Assembly: GCA_963693315.1 (NCBI GenBank)
Contig: OY856186.1
Location: 129,935,143 to 129,999,142 of the forward strand
From: Diogma glabrata
Taxonomy: Eukaryota; Arthropoda; Insecta; Diptera; Cylindrotomidae
Direction of reading: 5' to 3'
Length of the DNA stretch: 64,000 bases
Under the pieces are notes generated by a model. That model saw nothing but the letters and a program-made list of their open reading frames with translations. It searched no databases and had not been told where the DNA came from. The translations under genes and the position numbers were made by a program. Position 1 is the first letter of the stretch. Each line of letters starts with the position of its first letter. Shown piece after piece: positions 47,084 through 59,151 of the stretch.

Positions 47084-49270
47084 ATACCCTATATCAGAAT
47101 AGATAGAAAAACGTGTTCTACACAGGTGAAAAGTCGGAATATGAACTTGAGCATTATTGGTTTACTTGAAACTTGGCATATAAGTAGTGTGAACATAACA
47201 AAAACTACTACTAATGTTAGAATTTTTTTAAAGTGCATAGTTTGAACGTCCGTATGCTCCTTAACCCTAACATGCATGAAAAACAACAATTTTGCCAGGC
47301 GGAGGCAACTTTGAAATTAAATTGCTCACAAACGGCTCATCTGATTTCATTAAACGTTGTTTTGTTTGATAGGTAATTAGTTAATAGTTTGGAAAAAAAA
47401 TTTAATTAAACGTTTTTTTAATCAATTTTTAAATTTAAAAACTTTATTAAGCATGACGCTTGGGTCAAACTACAATTAAATTAAAAAAATTTTTTTTAGA
47501 AAAAGGTTCTATCCGTACTCTAAAATATGTCAAAATTACAAATCGGCGTTTTTTCGTTTTCTAAGCTATTTAAAGATTTTTAGTCCGAATAAAAGTTGTA
47601 ATTTTTCATAATCTTTTCAAGAATTTCTATATACAATGAATATTTATTGCCAATTTTAGGTCAATATTGGTGTTAGGTTAGGTTGTCATTCTTTCGGATT
47701 ACACACATAGTCCAGTTGTGGGTCATTTTAACTGGGTAGGCATAATAAAATGTAGTATCTCGAAAATTAAGAAAATTTTGTTGCTTAAAATTATGAGATT
47801 GCTTTATTTTAAAACAATTACACTGAATAAAAATTAAACATTTTCAAAATAATTAAAGTATGATGTCTAGCATTATTAGTTAGCTATAGTCAGCTATCAA
47901 AAACATTACCGATAAAATGTGAAGTGAATTTCGTTAATTATGCAAACCTAAGCATAAACGAACCCAATTTTATACCCTCCTCAAGCGTTTGTTAGAACTC
48001 TCTAGTATCCAAATTATGCACCGCACCATTTTCAAGAAAGACAAATCGCAAAAAATTTGAGTTTAAGTACAATGTATTAAAAGTCATAAAATATGATTAT
48101 TTAATAAATTTTATATTTTGTATTTTAAAAGTTCATCCATTAAATTTAAAATTGAATTTCGTTTACAGCATGAGACAAATCCCCGTTTTTTGCATATCAA
48201 AATATTTATTATTTATTATAAATATAAAATTTATTCTTTAAATCTTTGTACTATGCATATTTGATTATGTATCCATTGTGTCACTCACTACAAATTCATA
48301 TTAATGTTAAAGTATTTAACTTTTCAGCATTTTTTTTATCGATTGTTAATAAAATATCATTAAATCGGAAAATAATTAAAGTTTACAATTTATTTTGAAA
48401 ACAACAACATACAACACATATAACAAATTTGTTAAAAAGGATTAAAAACTCATTGGAAAATCAATTTTAAACGAGTTTTTTCTGCAGTTAATGTTTTTTA
48501 ATAATCTTGTTTGATCCGATAAATGGAAGCTATATTCATAAAATTATATAAAGTTGAGTGATAAACGAATTTATCCGTACATATAACAATCATATACAAT
48601 GTACAATGTTACATTTCAAACATATAAGTGTAATTGAATAGAAGACTTAAAAAAGTCGTTATATATTCAACTAAAAAAAAACCTTACTTAAACATATACC
48701 AAACGACCCTCGTCCTTATAAAAAATTGTATTGTAAATAAATGATACGTTGAACCAATTTCATTTTTATATGCTAACTAAAAAAAGTTATTTTGATTGAA
48801 AAAAAATTAAATAAAACCGAAACCAATTTAATATTAACACAACAATTATTTTTAATGAGAAAAGTAAACAAAATGTTTCGTTAATTAAAAAATATAAATT
48901 CAAACATTTTCCAGGTAAAACTAATAATTGTTTAAATTTTTATTTTGTGTGTGTTTAAAAATACAATATTTAATATTTATAGCTTATGTAAATATTAAAT
49001 CTGTATGAAATTCTTTATAAAATTTTCTATTTTTTGTAAATCAAAAGATGAACTTCATTTTTTGTGGTTAAATAGTTATACTGCTTCTTGGAATTGAATG
49101 TTTTTAATAACAAAAATATATAGCTCAAGGCTTTCATGGAATAAATTTTTTCCAGCTATTAGAAGGATTGCTTATAATCCTATTTTACATCAAATAAGAA
49201 AATGAAAGTAAATCGATTATTTATTCTCGAAATTTAAATTGTTTAATATCTACGTCATCAAAATGTGCAG
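47084..49270. other. AT-rich stretch without recognisable features
   Basis: I see no gene or repeat with a copy in the window. It includes a GGTTAGGTTAGG-like hexamer pair near 47674 and many homopolymer runs. Confidence 0.5.
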
Positions 49271-49279
49271 GAAACGAAA

Positions 49280-49495
49280 TTTATCGGAAAACGGCTGTAA
49301 AGTTTAACTTCACTGCCGCTATGGAGAAGGTTAAAGTGTTACTTTTTTTTACATATAATCAAGCGGCTGTAAAATAACGCCATTTTTTCCATTTTTTTAC
49401 GACGGCAGTAAAGTAACCTTCATATTCTTAACTTACGGCGGTAGTAAAGTGTCACCATTTTATTGCAATATTTTTAGGGCGGCAGTAAAGTAACA
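49280..49495. repeat. Cluster of RCGGCAGTAAAGTAAC motifs
   Basis: Five direct versions of RCGGCNGTAAAGTNAC (about 49282, 49363, 49412, 49436 and 49479) and one inverted (CACTGCCGC, about 49309) lie within ~215 bp. Spacing is irregular (about 25-80 bp), so it is not a simple tandem repeat. It could be subterminal transposase-binding repeats of an unrecognised element or protein-binding sites. Confidence 0.5.
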
Positions 49496-49664
49496 TGTTA
49501 TTTTGAAAAAAACTCACCACATATTTATCAACAATTTGATGTATTAACACTATATATACCGACAATTTAAATATGTGAGATACACCGACACCAGTCAAAA
49601 GGTATTAGGAAAAATGGTTACCTATATTTTTGTAAATAAAATTTTTGTAAATAAAGTTTATATA

Positions 49665-50401
49665 CAGGGTGTCCCACGAAAGTTGTCCCACCGGTTAGCT
49701 GGGGATACCTTGGAATAGCGCTAACAACCTAAAATTTAAAGACCATCTTGGGCTAGCTCTTAAAATTAAAACTTCAAAATTTTATTTTGAAATTGAATCA
49801 ATCAATTTTAACTTAAATAACCTCGTAATAAAACAAAAGAAATTATTAATAAAAAATATTAAGTTATTTTTATTTATTAAAGATAATTTTCAATATGTCC
49901 ACCCTCATTCGCAATACACATTTCAATTCTTCTTTGGAATGCTTGAGAGATATTTCTGGTTTGAGATAACTGAAGTGAATTATACTGGTTTTAATCAAAG
50001 TAACTTTCAAGTTGAAATTTCAAGGAACATTTCCATTGAAAAAAAAATTATGACGTATATCACCGTTTTTGAAATAATGGAAAGCAAAGTATTATTTTTT
50101 TTAAATTTTAACTAAAAATTGACTTTGTAAAAGAATAGCGTCAAAAGTATCAAAGTAATCTTTGTCAAATGTTCACCCGTTTTAATACACAAACTTGTGA
50201 ATCAAATAAAAAAACCGCGACCTCCTAACTTCTTCGCTCTTGAATTTAGAGGTATTTTAATTTGATAAGGCATAAAAAAACAAAACAAACCGTTTTCCGC
50301 GAAACAAAAGAACTATTCGCGAAATGCTTGAATAAAAGTTGTTAGCGCTATTCCAAGGTATCCCCAGTTAACCGGTGGGACAACTTTCGGGGGGCACCCT
50401 G
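49665..50401. mobile_element. Mariner-like MITE
   Basis: CAGGGTGTCCCACGAAAGTT at the left end and its near-perfect inverse at the right end form terminal inverted repeats of about 68 bp, extending through ACCGGTTAGCTGGGGATAC and TTGGAATAGCGCTAACAAC. Both ends are flanked by TA (49663-49664 and 50402-50403), the Tc1/mariner target. It is 737 bp with no transposase. Confidence 0.8.
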
Positions 50402-50403
50402 TA

Positions 50404-51473
50404 TATAAACTAATTTTAAATAAAATAATTTATAATAATTGATTGTAATAGTTATTTTGGTGTCCCTTCAAATACGTTGCTATGAAAATGTTCACATAGC
50501 AACGGGCCGTTATGAAGGCCGTTATGGATAAATAACAACCGGCATTTATGATGTGATATGACGTTCATAACATTATTCAAATCGAAGCTGGTTATGAAAA
50601 ATAAAACATTAATTGTCCTCGTCAAATCTAAACGTTTGTCGAAAAAATAGTGTATTTAATTCGGAGCTAAAGTGACTTTTTGTGTTTCTCAAAAAAAAAA
50701 ACGTGTGCACTCAAAAAAAAAATGATGTAGATTTGATGAAAAACTACATCAAATTGATAATTTTTTATTAATATACGGTCAACAACTAGCGTTGATTATT
50801 ATGATAAAATATTATCAAAAACTAAAAATAAAATTAAAAATTTTTTGTTTAACAAATAATTATGTATATCATAACAAAATTATCATATTGATAACTTAGA
50901 ATCATTTCATAAATTTGAAGAATTTAAGAACAATTATAAATATGATAAACTATTTTATAATACTAAGAATATTTTATAGGCATATGTGTGGCGATAATCA
51001 AAAATAATTATGATATTTATAAATTATTATCATGATAATAAATAGTTTATAGCTTCATTTCTCATACATTTTATAAATATCTATGACTAGGATGAACCAT
51101 TATAATACATTATAATCATTTATCATATTTATAAAAAATTATCTGTGCAAATTATCGATTGGATAAATATTTATCATTTATAATTACAGTGACCATTTGA
51201 TATGCAAATATCAACCTTTTGTCACCGTCACCTTTTTCGCATAAACTTTACACGAACATGAATGTAAACTTAAAACTTTTCTAAATTTCTAAAATAATAA
51301 GGTTGACGAATAAGTAGTAATCTTCTTCATCTACCTCAAAAATAATTTGATGAACCACAGGTCTCAAAAAAAAATCATATCTCAAAATAATAAATAGATA
51401 AACAGAAATTTTATTTAAAAATAATTTTCATTTTATTAAATATATTAGCTATACTATATGTATTACAATAAAT
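50404..51473. other. AT-rich stretch with ATGATAA-rich palindromic DNA
   Basis: No gene. About 50710-51190 is built from short alternating ATAAT/ATTAT palindromes, and a compositionally similar stretch flanks the 1.6-kb repeat at 56.58-56.67 and 58.31-58.66 kb (for example TTTTTATCATAATGATAAAA). The stretches begin or end with CACTCAAAAAAAAA / TTTTTTTTGGGTGTG. They may be one AT-rich MITE family, but the ends are not resolved. Confidence 0.4.
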
Positions 51474-52659
51474 CGTCGCTTTAATAATGAAATAACGTAT
51501 GCCATATATACGTTGTTTTTATATAATGGGTGGCTGCATTCCCCATAAGGATGTCTATAAAGTGGCATTTTAACATTTTCCAATTTTTTTATAACTGGGG
51601 GTGAAAATTAATATATTTACTACGTTTTCATGATTAGTTCAAAACGATTTGAAAACCAAATTCGAATTGAATTCACCATGAAAACATCAAAAATTACAGT
51701 TTTGAATAAAATTTATTTTTAAATACGATCTCGATTTTTTTTGGGATCGGATCGGTATCCAAATATTCGGAAATACATGAAAACGGAAAACTGGATCGTG
51801 TCATGCGCAGTAAAATGTTTATGTTTGTTTTTAATTACAAAACAACTAATTTCACATTGATTTATAAAATGTTTATTTCATTAACTTTATTTAAAAGAAA
51901 AATACAATATCAAGCATAAAAAAATAAAATATTGAACACAATTAATGAAACACAATTAAACGCTTTTTGACATTTTGACAGTTTTTCAACGCAGTTTTAA
52001 AAATGTTTTCAACTCGTTTTCAATCCTATCATGAAAACACTTTACAGTTTGAATACGGGATAAGGATTCAATTCTTTTTCGATCTGCATGAAAACGTAGT
52101 AAATGTTAATTAACGTACATGCAAATTTGAATTTGGTTAAATATTGAAACAGCGTAAATGCATGTACGATATTTCAATTCCGACAGAATAATAACTTGGG
52201 TAAAATCAGTGTCGTATACTTTACATACATTACGATCGCCACACGAAATGGTAAATCTAAAATATTGTATAAGCATCATTCATTACTACATGATATGCTG
52301 GTTCATATAAATAAAAAATTGTAAGAATATTATGTGTTATTTCAATAATAATTAGTTTTAGGCTTACTCGTCCTTCCATGCAAAATGAAATAACGTATAT
52401 GAAATATGAAATAACGTATAAGGTACCTGATTGACTTTTCACCTCTTTTTAGGTAGAAAAGCCAGCAGGTACTAATGTGAAATTTTAATATGCTGTGGGG
52501 AAATTAGTCAAGATTAATTGGTAGAAATTTTTTTCCAAAATCTTTATTCATTCAATTGTGCTGCCGAGTTTACGAAAATCAGAAAATCGAAAAATCTTTA
52601 AACCCAATTATCTCGAAACTACACTTTTGCGAATACGTTGTTTCATTATTAAAGCGACG
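51474..52659. mobile_element. TIR DNA element copy B, with the LINE-free site
   Basis: Same termini as copy A at 4389-10410, in opposite orientation, flanked by AAAT on both sides (51470-51473 and 52660-52663). Near 52320-52340 it keeps the uninterrupted site where copy A received the I-type LINE (on the minus strand ACACATAATATTCTTAC). It contains its own nested insertion at about 51616-52103; without that it is about 700 bp, like copy A. Non-coding. Confidence 0.75.
51616..52103. mobile_element. Small TIR element nested in copy B
   Basis: TTTACTACGTTTTCAT at the left and ATGAAAACGTAGTAAA at the right are perfect 16-bp inverted repeats. Copy A is continuous at this point (TTAATATATTGTTAATTAAC near 10260), so the segment is an insertion of about 490 bp. 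Internal ATGAAAAC/GTTTTCAT copies are frequent. The target duplication was not resolved, and there is no coding capacity. Confidence 0.65.
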
Positions 52660-52769
52660 AAATTTGTATCATTAGAATAGCATATTCATGAATTAATTCA
52701 TTTTATATTTGTCAAAATATTCATTTAAACAAAGTTTAGAGATTATTAAGAATTTTTTATTTAGTTAAT

Positions 52770-55449
52770 TAATAAACTAATACACGGATGCATCTTATCA
52801 ACTTTCGTTGATATTTTATAAAAATGTTGCTGAATAAAATTCCAGACCATTGAAGATGGCACTGGGTACTCCAAATTAAATAAATTAAAAATTTTGAAGC
52901 AGGTGTCTAGTGTCTACAGCTTTTGAAAAATAATTTATAGTATATTTGATGCCATCAAAATATACCAATATACTGGTTGGATTTATTATTTCTCCAACGA
53001 TTAATAGCAATGGTGGAATTGATTGCTTCAGATCTATTTTTTTGTTCTAAAATTAGTTCTACCTCCTCCGCAGTTTTCCGCACCACCATAAAGGAATTTT
53101 GGGAGTCCTTGATGGAGTATTTTACAATACTTTTTTGGTTGTTGTCAATTTTCGTTTCCCGTGCTGTTGGTGGTAAAACAAAATGTAGCAAATAAAATAT
53201 TGCTGCAACTTTTCCGTCTGTGAAATTAAAAGAGAATAAAAATTATATTTGTAAAATAAATACATAAATAATTTAAACTTAGGAATCGATTATTGGCATC
53301 AATAAAAATACTCAGCTCAATATATAATTAAGTATTACTTGATGAACCTAATAGTCAAATACCAAGTTAATGATTGCTTGATCATCAAGACTTAATAAAT
53401 TCTATAGTTATATATATTTACAAAGATTTTTTAATAACCGAAGAAGGTTTAAATCAATATTTTGATAGCCATAATATACTTACTTTCTTCAGAAGTGAGT
53501 TTATCTAAAATAATTTTCGCTGCTACGTGCTTAATTTTGTCTTTTAAAATGACCAGCATTTTTAACATAAAGCCATCTATATCAGATATGAGACTGGATG
53601 AATATGGGATAGCTCTTTGAAATCTACATCAATCTATGTCAAAAATGAAAGCACCGTACTTACAATTAACTTTATAAATTATTTTTAAATATAAACTGCC
53701 TACCAATTTATATCCTAATGGTGAACTATATTGTTTCCATTTCTTGAGTATGGCTATAGTTGACTCTGATTAAATAATATCATTGCACCTGTGTTTTATT
53801 GTCAACCGCCAATGCTGTTCTAGTTCTGCCCAGCTACAGTTGTTAATAAAAATCGCCTCCAGATCATCAGTTATATTTTCTTCTGATTCTTTAAGGAAGA
53901 TATTTAATATTTCAATTTAATTATTTCGTATTTAATACTCTCCTATTTAATAAAGACGTGGTCTGGTTTTAATTTTTATAAGTAATATAAACTTAACATG
54001 ACATCCAAAAGTAACATAAAATTACCCTCGTACAATTAAATTTCATACGAGTTACTGAATTATAAGCTACTATTGTTCTTAAATAAAATCGACTTTAACT
54101 AAACTAATTCTGAATGGGAAATAATAATTTATTATATCAAATTATAGGAACAATTCGTACTAATACATAACGACCTAACTTGAATACACTACCGACCAAT
54201 ATCAATGATCTCTAGAGAGTGGAGTTTTAAAATATGTTTTCAAAATGAAAATATTCAGAAATAAACTAAAAAATATTTAAACTTAAATAGTCATACAATT
54301 TAAAATAAATGCAATAAGCTATGAAAATATTTCCTAAGTCTGTTTTTTAATTCAACGAACGCGGAATGTTCTCCACTAATAAAAATAATTACGGAATAAT
54401 TTGATAACGACCTGGTTCAATTAAAATGCAGACCCTATGTTTAGTTTAATAAGCCAATATATTACCTAAATTTTTATTTGAGGTTTTAGAGCAAGAAGGA
54501 AGTTCTATATCTTGTTCAATTAATTTTCCTTTTTTAAATCCTATTCCTTGAAGCGACCGCACTTGATTAAAATATTTAGAGTAGACTTTACCCATAGGTC
54601 TCTTATTTTTTTCTTTAAAGAAGTATGTCGTCTATCATTTAAAAAAATAATATTATATATATATTACAAATAGTAACTGAAAATTACTCACAAGTGTTTC
54701 TGTTGGAAATTGTTGAACAATAATATTTGAAATATATTTTGCAATTTCAATCGTCATTTTAATTTCTTTTTGTATGATGTAGTTAATTATAATTTCTACC
54801 AAGAAAGCTCGACAATGATCATTCAGTATATTATGGTTTTCATAATATGTTTTTGTTGTTATGCCTTTGGTCGAACTTTGAAGTAGTTCATCTAAATTTA
54901 TCGATGGAATTTCATCATCGGTGTTTTCTTCGCCAAAATGTTTGTCCATCACATGGTCATTAGAATGCAAAGAAGTTACAGTTGAAGTTTCGGAACTTTG
55001 CCAAAGTTTTAATTTATGGAAGAATTTAATTTGAGATCCAATAGTCCAGTTCTCAGTGAATTTATTCATATAGTAAGGAGTCATCAGGTGCAGTGCCTCA
55101 ATATCTAAATCTTCATCTATATAATGATTTTTTAAAGATATATAAGATCAAATGACATTTTTTGTAATAAACTTTTAAAAAAATTACCAACGAAAGTTTT
55201 AAATATATGTTCTAGATTCCATGAATACAACAATTCCTTTACTTCATATGCTGATTCTGCTGGCATTGTATATTTTTCCGATATGTCCTGTTGTTGATTA
55301 TTGTTATTTAAAAATTCCTGAACATTTTCTGATGGAATTTCATAATCAAAACTTTCAGAAACATTTTGAAGCTCTGAGTTATTAAACTCGAGAGGTGCGT
55401 TTGGGGCATCCTGCATTGTGCCAGGCAAAAATACAAACAAATCACTCAT
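52770..55449 (-). pseudogene. SAMD3-like (sterile alpha motif) gene, six exons, broken
   Basis: Exons by splice sites and similarity: 55188-55449, 54692-55116, 54466-54631, 53704-53888, 53484-53633 and 53217 to about 52770. All five introns are GT-AG (71, 60, 577, 70 and 266 bp) and join in phase. Exons 1-2 make a SAM domain (VKELLYSWNLEHIFKTFV, then IEALHLMTPYYMNKFTENW and IGSQIKFFHKLKLW). Later exons carry QQFPTETL, then RPMGKVYSKYFNQVRSLQ, WAELEQHWRLTIKHR, LKKWKQYSSPLGYKL, AAIFYLLHFVLPPTARE and PSSMVWNFIQQHFYK, the order I recall for SAMD3-like proteins. Lesions: TAA at 53770-53772, frameshifts near 53610 and 53016, and a 7-bp duplication (GTGTCTA twice, 52903-52916). The function of the family is poorly known. 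Confidence 0.75.
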
Positions 55450-56677
55450 TATAAAAATTCAATGCCAAATTCTTTAATTTCGTATACATAAGTTAAATAT
55501 ATTATTAAAGTAAGTGTACGCATAAATTCCATTTATAACATAAAATTGAAGAAATAAAATATTAATGTTAGATAGAAATAATATAATAAAATATAAAAAT
55601 AAAAGAAATAGAAATATAGACATATTTAAAGCAGAAAAAATAAAAAGTTGGATTTATATAAAAAAAATTTTTCAATATAATTATATTTGATGCACATTAA
55701 AAAGTTTTTAAAAGTATTCTTTTAAGCGAATCATACATTTCCCATTAAATAACTTGTTTATATTAATAGGAGGACCGCTAAATGAGTCTATTTTTAAAAC
55801 TAAGTTAGCGACAATAATTGTACTGATTTTCGATTTAAATTTACATTAATATAATTGTGTAAACACAAAATATTTATACACTTTACGCAGAAATTATGTT
55901 TAGTTTTATAAAATTCACCTAATAAAAATAATCAAAAAAAACTATCCACAAATAGTAAATTAAAAAAATGGCGTCATGTTTGTTATTGTTTTTATACGTG
56001 CGGGTTTGTATTAGTTTTTGCTGGAAGACAAATTTATCAAAAAAATCTCAATTTCATAAAATTGATTTAAATCAGAAAAAACATCAAAAATTTTGTCTGA
56101 ATGAACGCGCCCAATTGATTTACATCAATTTTTTTTATGTGCATCACTTTTTTGGGGCTGAAAGAACTCCACATAAGTAATTAACTAACTTTAACTGAGG
56201 ATGATGAAACTGGCCCTTATTAGTTTTTCATAACTTACCTTCAAAGCACTTAATTAAATTATAAGTTTCACAATCCACACCAATGTCTAATAAAAGTTTT
56301 TTCCGTGATATTTTTTAACACTGTTATAATATTTCACTGTTATAGTATTAAATTTTTAAAACCTAGCTAAAACACTAACTGTTTTTACTTTTATTTCAAT
56401 TTTTTAATTTTTCTTCGAATAATAATTACTCACTTAATTAATTCAAATCACCAAATTTTATATAAACAAATTCACCCACAACCTTGTCGCAAGAGATCGA
56501 ACACGTGAATGTAATACAACTCATTAAATTTATTCGTCTTTTTCATTTACAAACAAATCGGAAGCATATTTATAATTTTTTATCATAATGATAAAATGTT
56601 ATGCGCCCATTCAAAATCGAACAGACAACAATACCATTTTTTAAAACCATAATTTCTTAAAACGATAACCATTTTAC
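55450..56677. other. AT-rich stretch upstream of the SAMD3-like gene
   Basis: It would include the promoter and any 5' UTR exon of the gene on the minus strand, but no motif could be assigned. A 70-codon plus-strand frame at 55968 (MASCLLLFLYVRVCISFCW) looks like chance. Confidence 0.4.
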
Positions 56678-58305
56678 TTCGGTCTGAAAGACCTAAGTAT
56701 TACATTCATGAGCTCAAAGTGAAATTCTTACCCCCACTTTTTTTGGCATTTCTCGACGTTTTAGGACCTACTGATTCTAAAAAAGCAAAAAAAAAAAAAT
56801 GTATGTCTGTCTGCCGGCCGTCCGTCCGGCCGTCCGTCCGGCCGTCATTACCTACACTGCAGGGAAAACGGCTGGAGGGATTTCAAAAATTTTTTTTTCT
56901 AAAAATAGGTATTCACAAGGGACAGGTCCGAAAGGACGCTGTGTTCGATAACTGTACAGGAAGTGTGTCAAAAAAATCATTATGTGTGTCAAAAATAGCA
57001 AATTTTCATATTTTTGGCTAAAAAAACGTTCATTTTAAGTGATTACGAGTAGGAACATTAAATTTGGAGAAATCTTGATGGTCGGGATTGGTATGTGAGA
57101 TCAAAAACTAGATTATTGCATTATAAGTTTGTCAAAAAATAGTTGTCAAGTGTGTCAAAAGGAAGATTTTTATTTATTTTTTTACCTAATATTTTGGAAA
57201 AAAAATAAAATCAATTGTTTGTTTGAAATGAAGTTTTATTATTATTATTGAGAATTATGGCATCATAAGTTTGTCAAAAAAATGTTGTAAAGTGTGTCAA
57301 ACGAAAGATTTTTATTTATTGTTTTACCCAATTTTTAGGAAAAAAATAAAATTGTTTGAAATTAAATTTTATTATTATTATTGAGAATTATGGCATTATA
57401 AGTTTATCAAAAAATGTTGTCAAGTGTGTCAAAAGAAGGGTTTTTATTTATTTTTTACCCTATTTTTTTAGAAAAAAATAAAATTAATAGTTCGTATGAC
57501 ATGATATTTTATTATTATTATAGAGAATTATGGCATTATAAGTTTGTCAAAAAATAATGTCAAGTGTGTCAAAAAATGATTTCATTAAATTTTTTAGCCA
57601 ATTTTTTGGGAAAAAAAATGTAGCTGTTTTTATGACGTAAATGTAATTTAAAATGAAATTGGACATGGAAATTTTTGAATTTGTTATAGTTTTTGAAATA
57701 TTTTTGGAATTTTGAAAAAGTTTGTATTTTTAATTTTGTAATAATTTTTGCAATATTTTTAGAATTTCGGAAAAAGTTTTAATTTTTGATTTTGTAAGAA
57801 TTTTTGAAATATTTTTAGAATTTTGAAAAATTTTAAATTTTTGATTGTATTATAATTTTTGGAATTTAGAAAAAATTTTCAATTTTTGATTATGTAATAA
57901 TTTTTGGAATATTTTTAGAATTTTGAAAAAAGTTTGAATTTTTATGAATTTTTGAAATATTATTGGAATTTAGAAAATATTTAAATATTTGATTTCATTC
58001 TAATTTTTGGAATATTTTTGGAATTTTGAAAAAGTTTGATTTTATTTAGTTTAACAATATTTTTGGAATTTTGATTATAATTTTCCGGCAACGTATTGAT
58101 GTTTCGTGTTAGTTTTGTAATAAATTTTTAAACAGAGATAAAAAATACTTGTACTTTAACAAAGAGTTATGTTTGATATACATCGCTGCCCAAAACTAAA
58201 AACCATGTCCTCGTGAAAGTTTTTTGCCGAAAACTATATCAAAATCCTTTACCCAGACCGAGGTCTTGATATCTCAGAGCTGTGAGATTTCAGCCCCTCC
58301 ATATT
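56678..58305. repeat. 1.6-kb non-coding repeat with two internal tandem arrays, copy 2
   Basis: Same start, internal arrays and end as copy 1 at 44492-46100, in the same orientation. The main difference is near the start, where copy 2 has an expanded GC-rich CCGTCCGTCCGG microsatellite (56815-56850) and copy 1 has only CCGGCCGGCCGAC. A ~100-codon plus-strand frame across this microsatellite (CRPSVRPSVRPSL) is repeat translation. Confidence 0.85.
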
Positions 58306-58734
58306 TTCAATTTTATAATTTTGTTATGAAAGTTCATAACACAAATACCATTGGATTTATAAAACATTATGATGGTCTAAAATGATAATTTTATCGTTAT
58401 GAATCGCTTTCAGATTGATAATTCATTATGAATCATATAGAATTTGAATTGGACGTAGTAAAATAATGTTTTTGGAACAACACTATTATAATTAATTATA
58501 AATATGATGAATTATTATTGGAATGATAAATATGAAATATTTTGTTTGTATATTTGAAGAAATGTACTTAAATTGATAATATTTTTTAATATTCATAATT
58601 TTTTAGTTATAAAAAATGTATAATCTTTTTTTATCAATATTACCTACGACTTTTTTTTGGGTGTGTAAAAACAACATTTTAGGGTATTAATTTTCATCCG
58701 GCACAGGCAAAAATGTAATATTTTTTATAAATGT

Positions 58735-58930
58735 GATTTATTACCGCTATAATTACGCCCAAAAAGTAGAAAACATTTAAATTTATATAAATAAAATTCT
58801 TTATCAAATCAAGCTCCAATTCAAAATTTCATGATCCAATCAAACTATTTGTTTTGTTTTGTTGTCAAAGTTATACAATAATTCAAAATTTCATCCAATC
58901 AGATTATTTCTTATTTTTTTACACTTATAC
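58735..58930. repeat. Diverged fragment of the 13.4/33.0-kb repeat
   Basis: TGTGATTTATTACCGC, AAATTCTTTATCAAATCAAG, TTCAAAATTTCATGATCCAA and TTGTTGTCAAAGTTATACAA align in order with 13.45-13.68 and 33.08-33.29 kb. The hairpin end is missing. Bases 58931-59040 show nothing further. Confidence 0.45.
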
Positions 58931-59151
58931 AATTTGTTTGAAAAAATAACAAAATAATTAGCTATTGAAGCATATTGCTTTCGGTTTTCCATATAACTTT
59001 GAAAGAATTCATATGCCTGACTTGTGAATCCTGCTTCTTTCAATTTATTTTATTTATTTATTTATCTTATTACCGTCTCATCAGACTACATAAAATTTTA
59101 TAAAAACCTAATATTATTGACAAATTAGACAAACGTATACAGTTCTATTAA

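Noticed and set aside
47670..47690. TTAGG-like telomere repeat
   Set aside because: Only two consecutive units (GTTAGGTTAGG), expected by chance in AT-rich DNA.
56719..57021. A 100-codon frame with VRPSVRPS repeats
   Set aside because: It arises from the CCGTCCGT microsatellite at the start of the non-coding 1.6-kb repeat; copy 1 does not preserve it.
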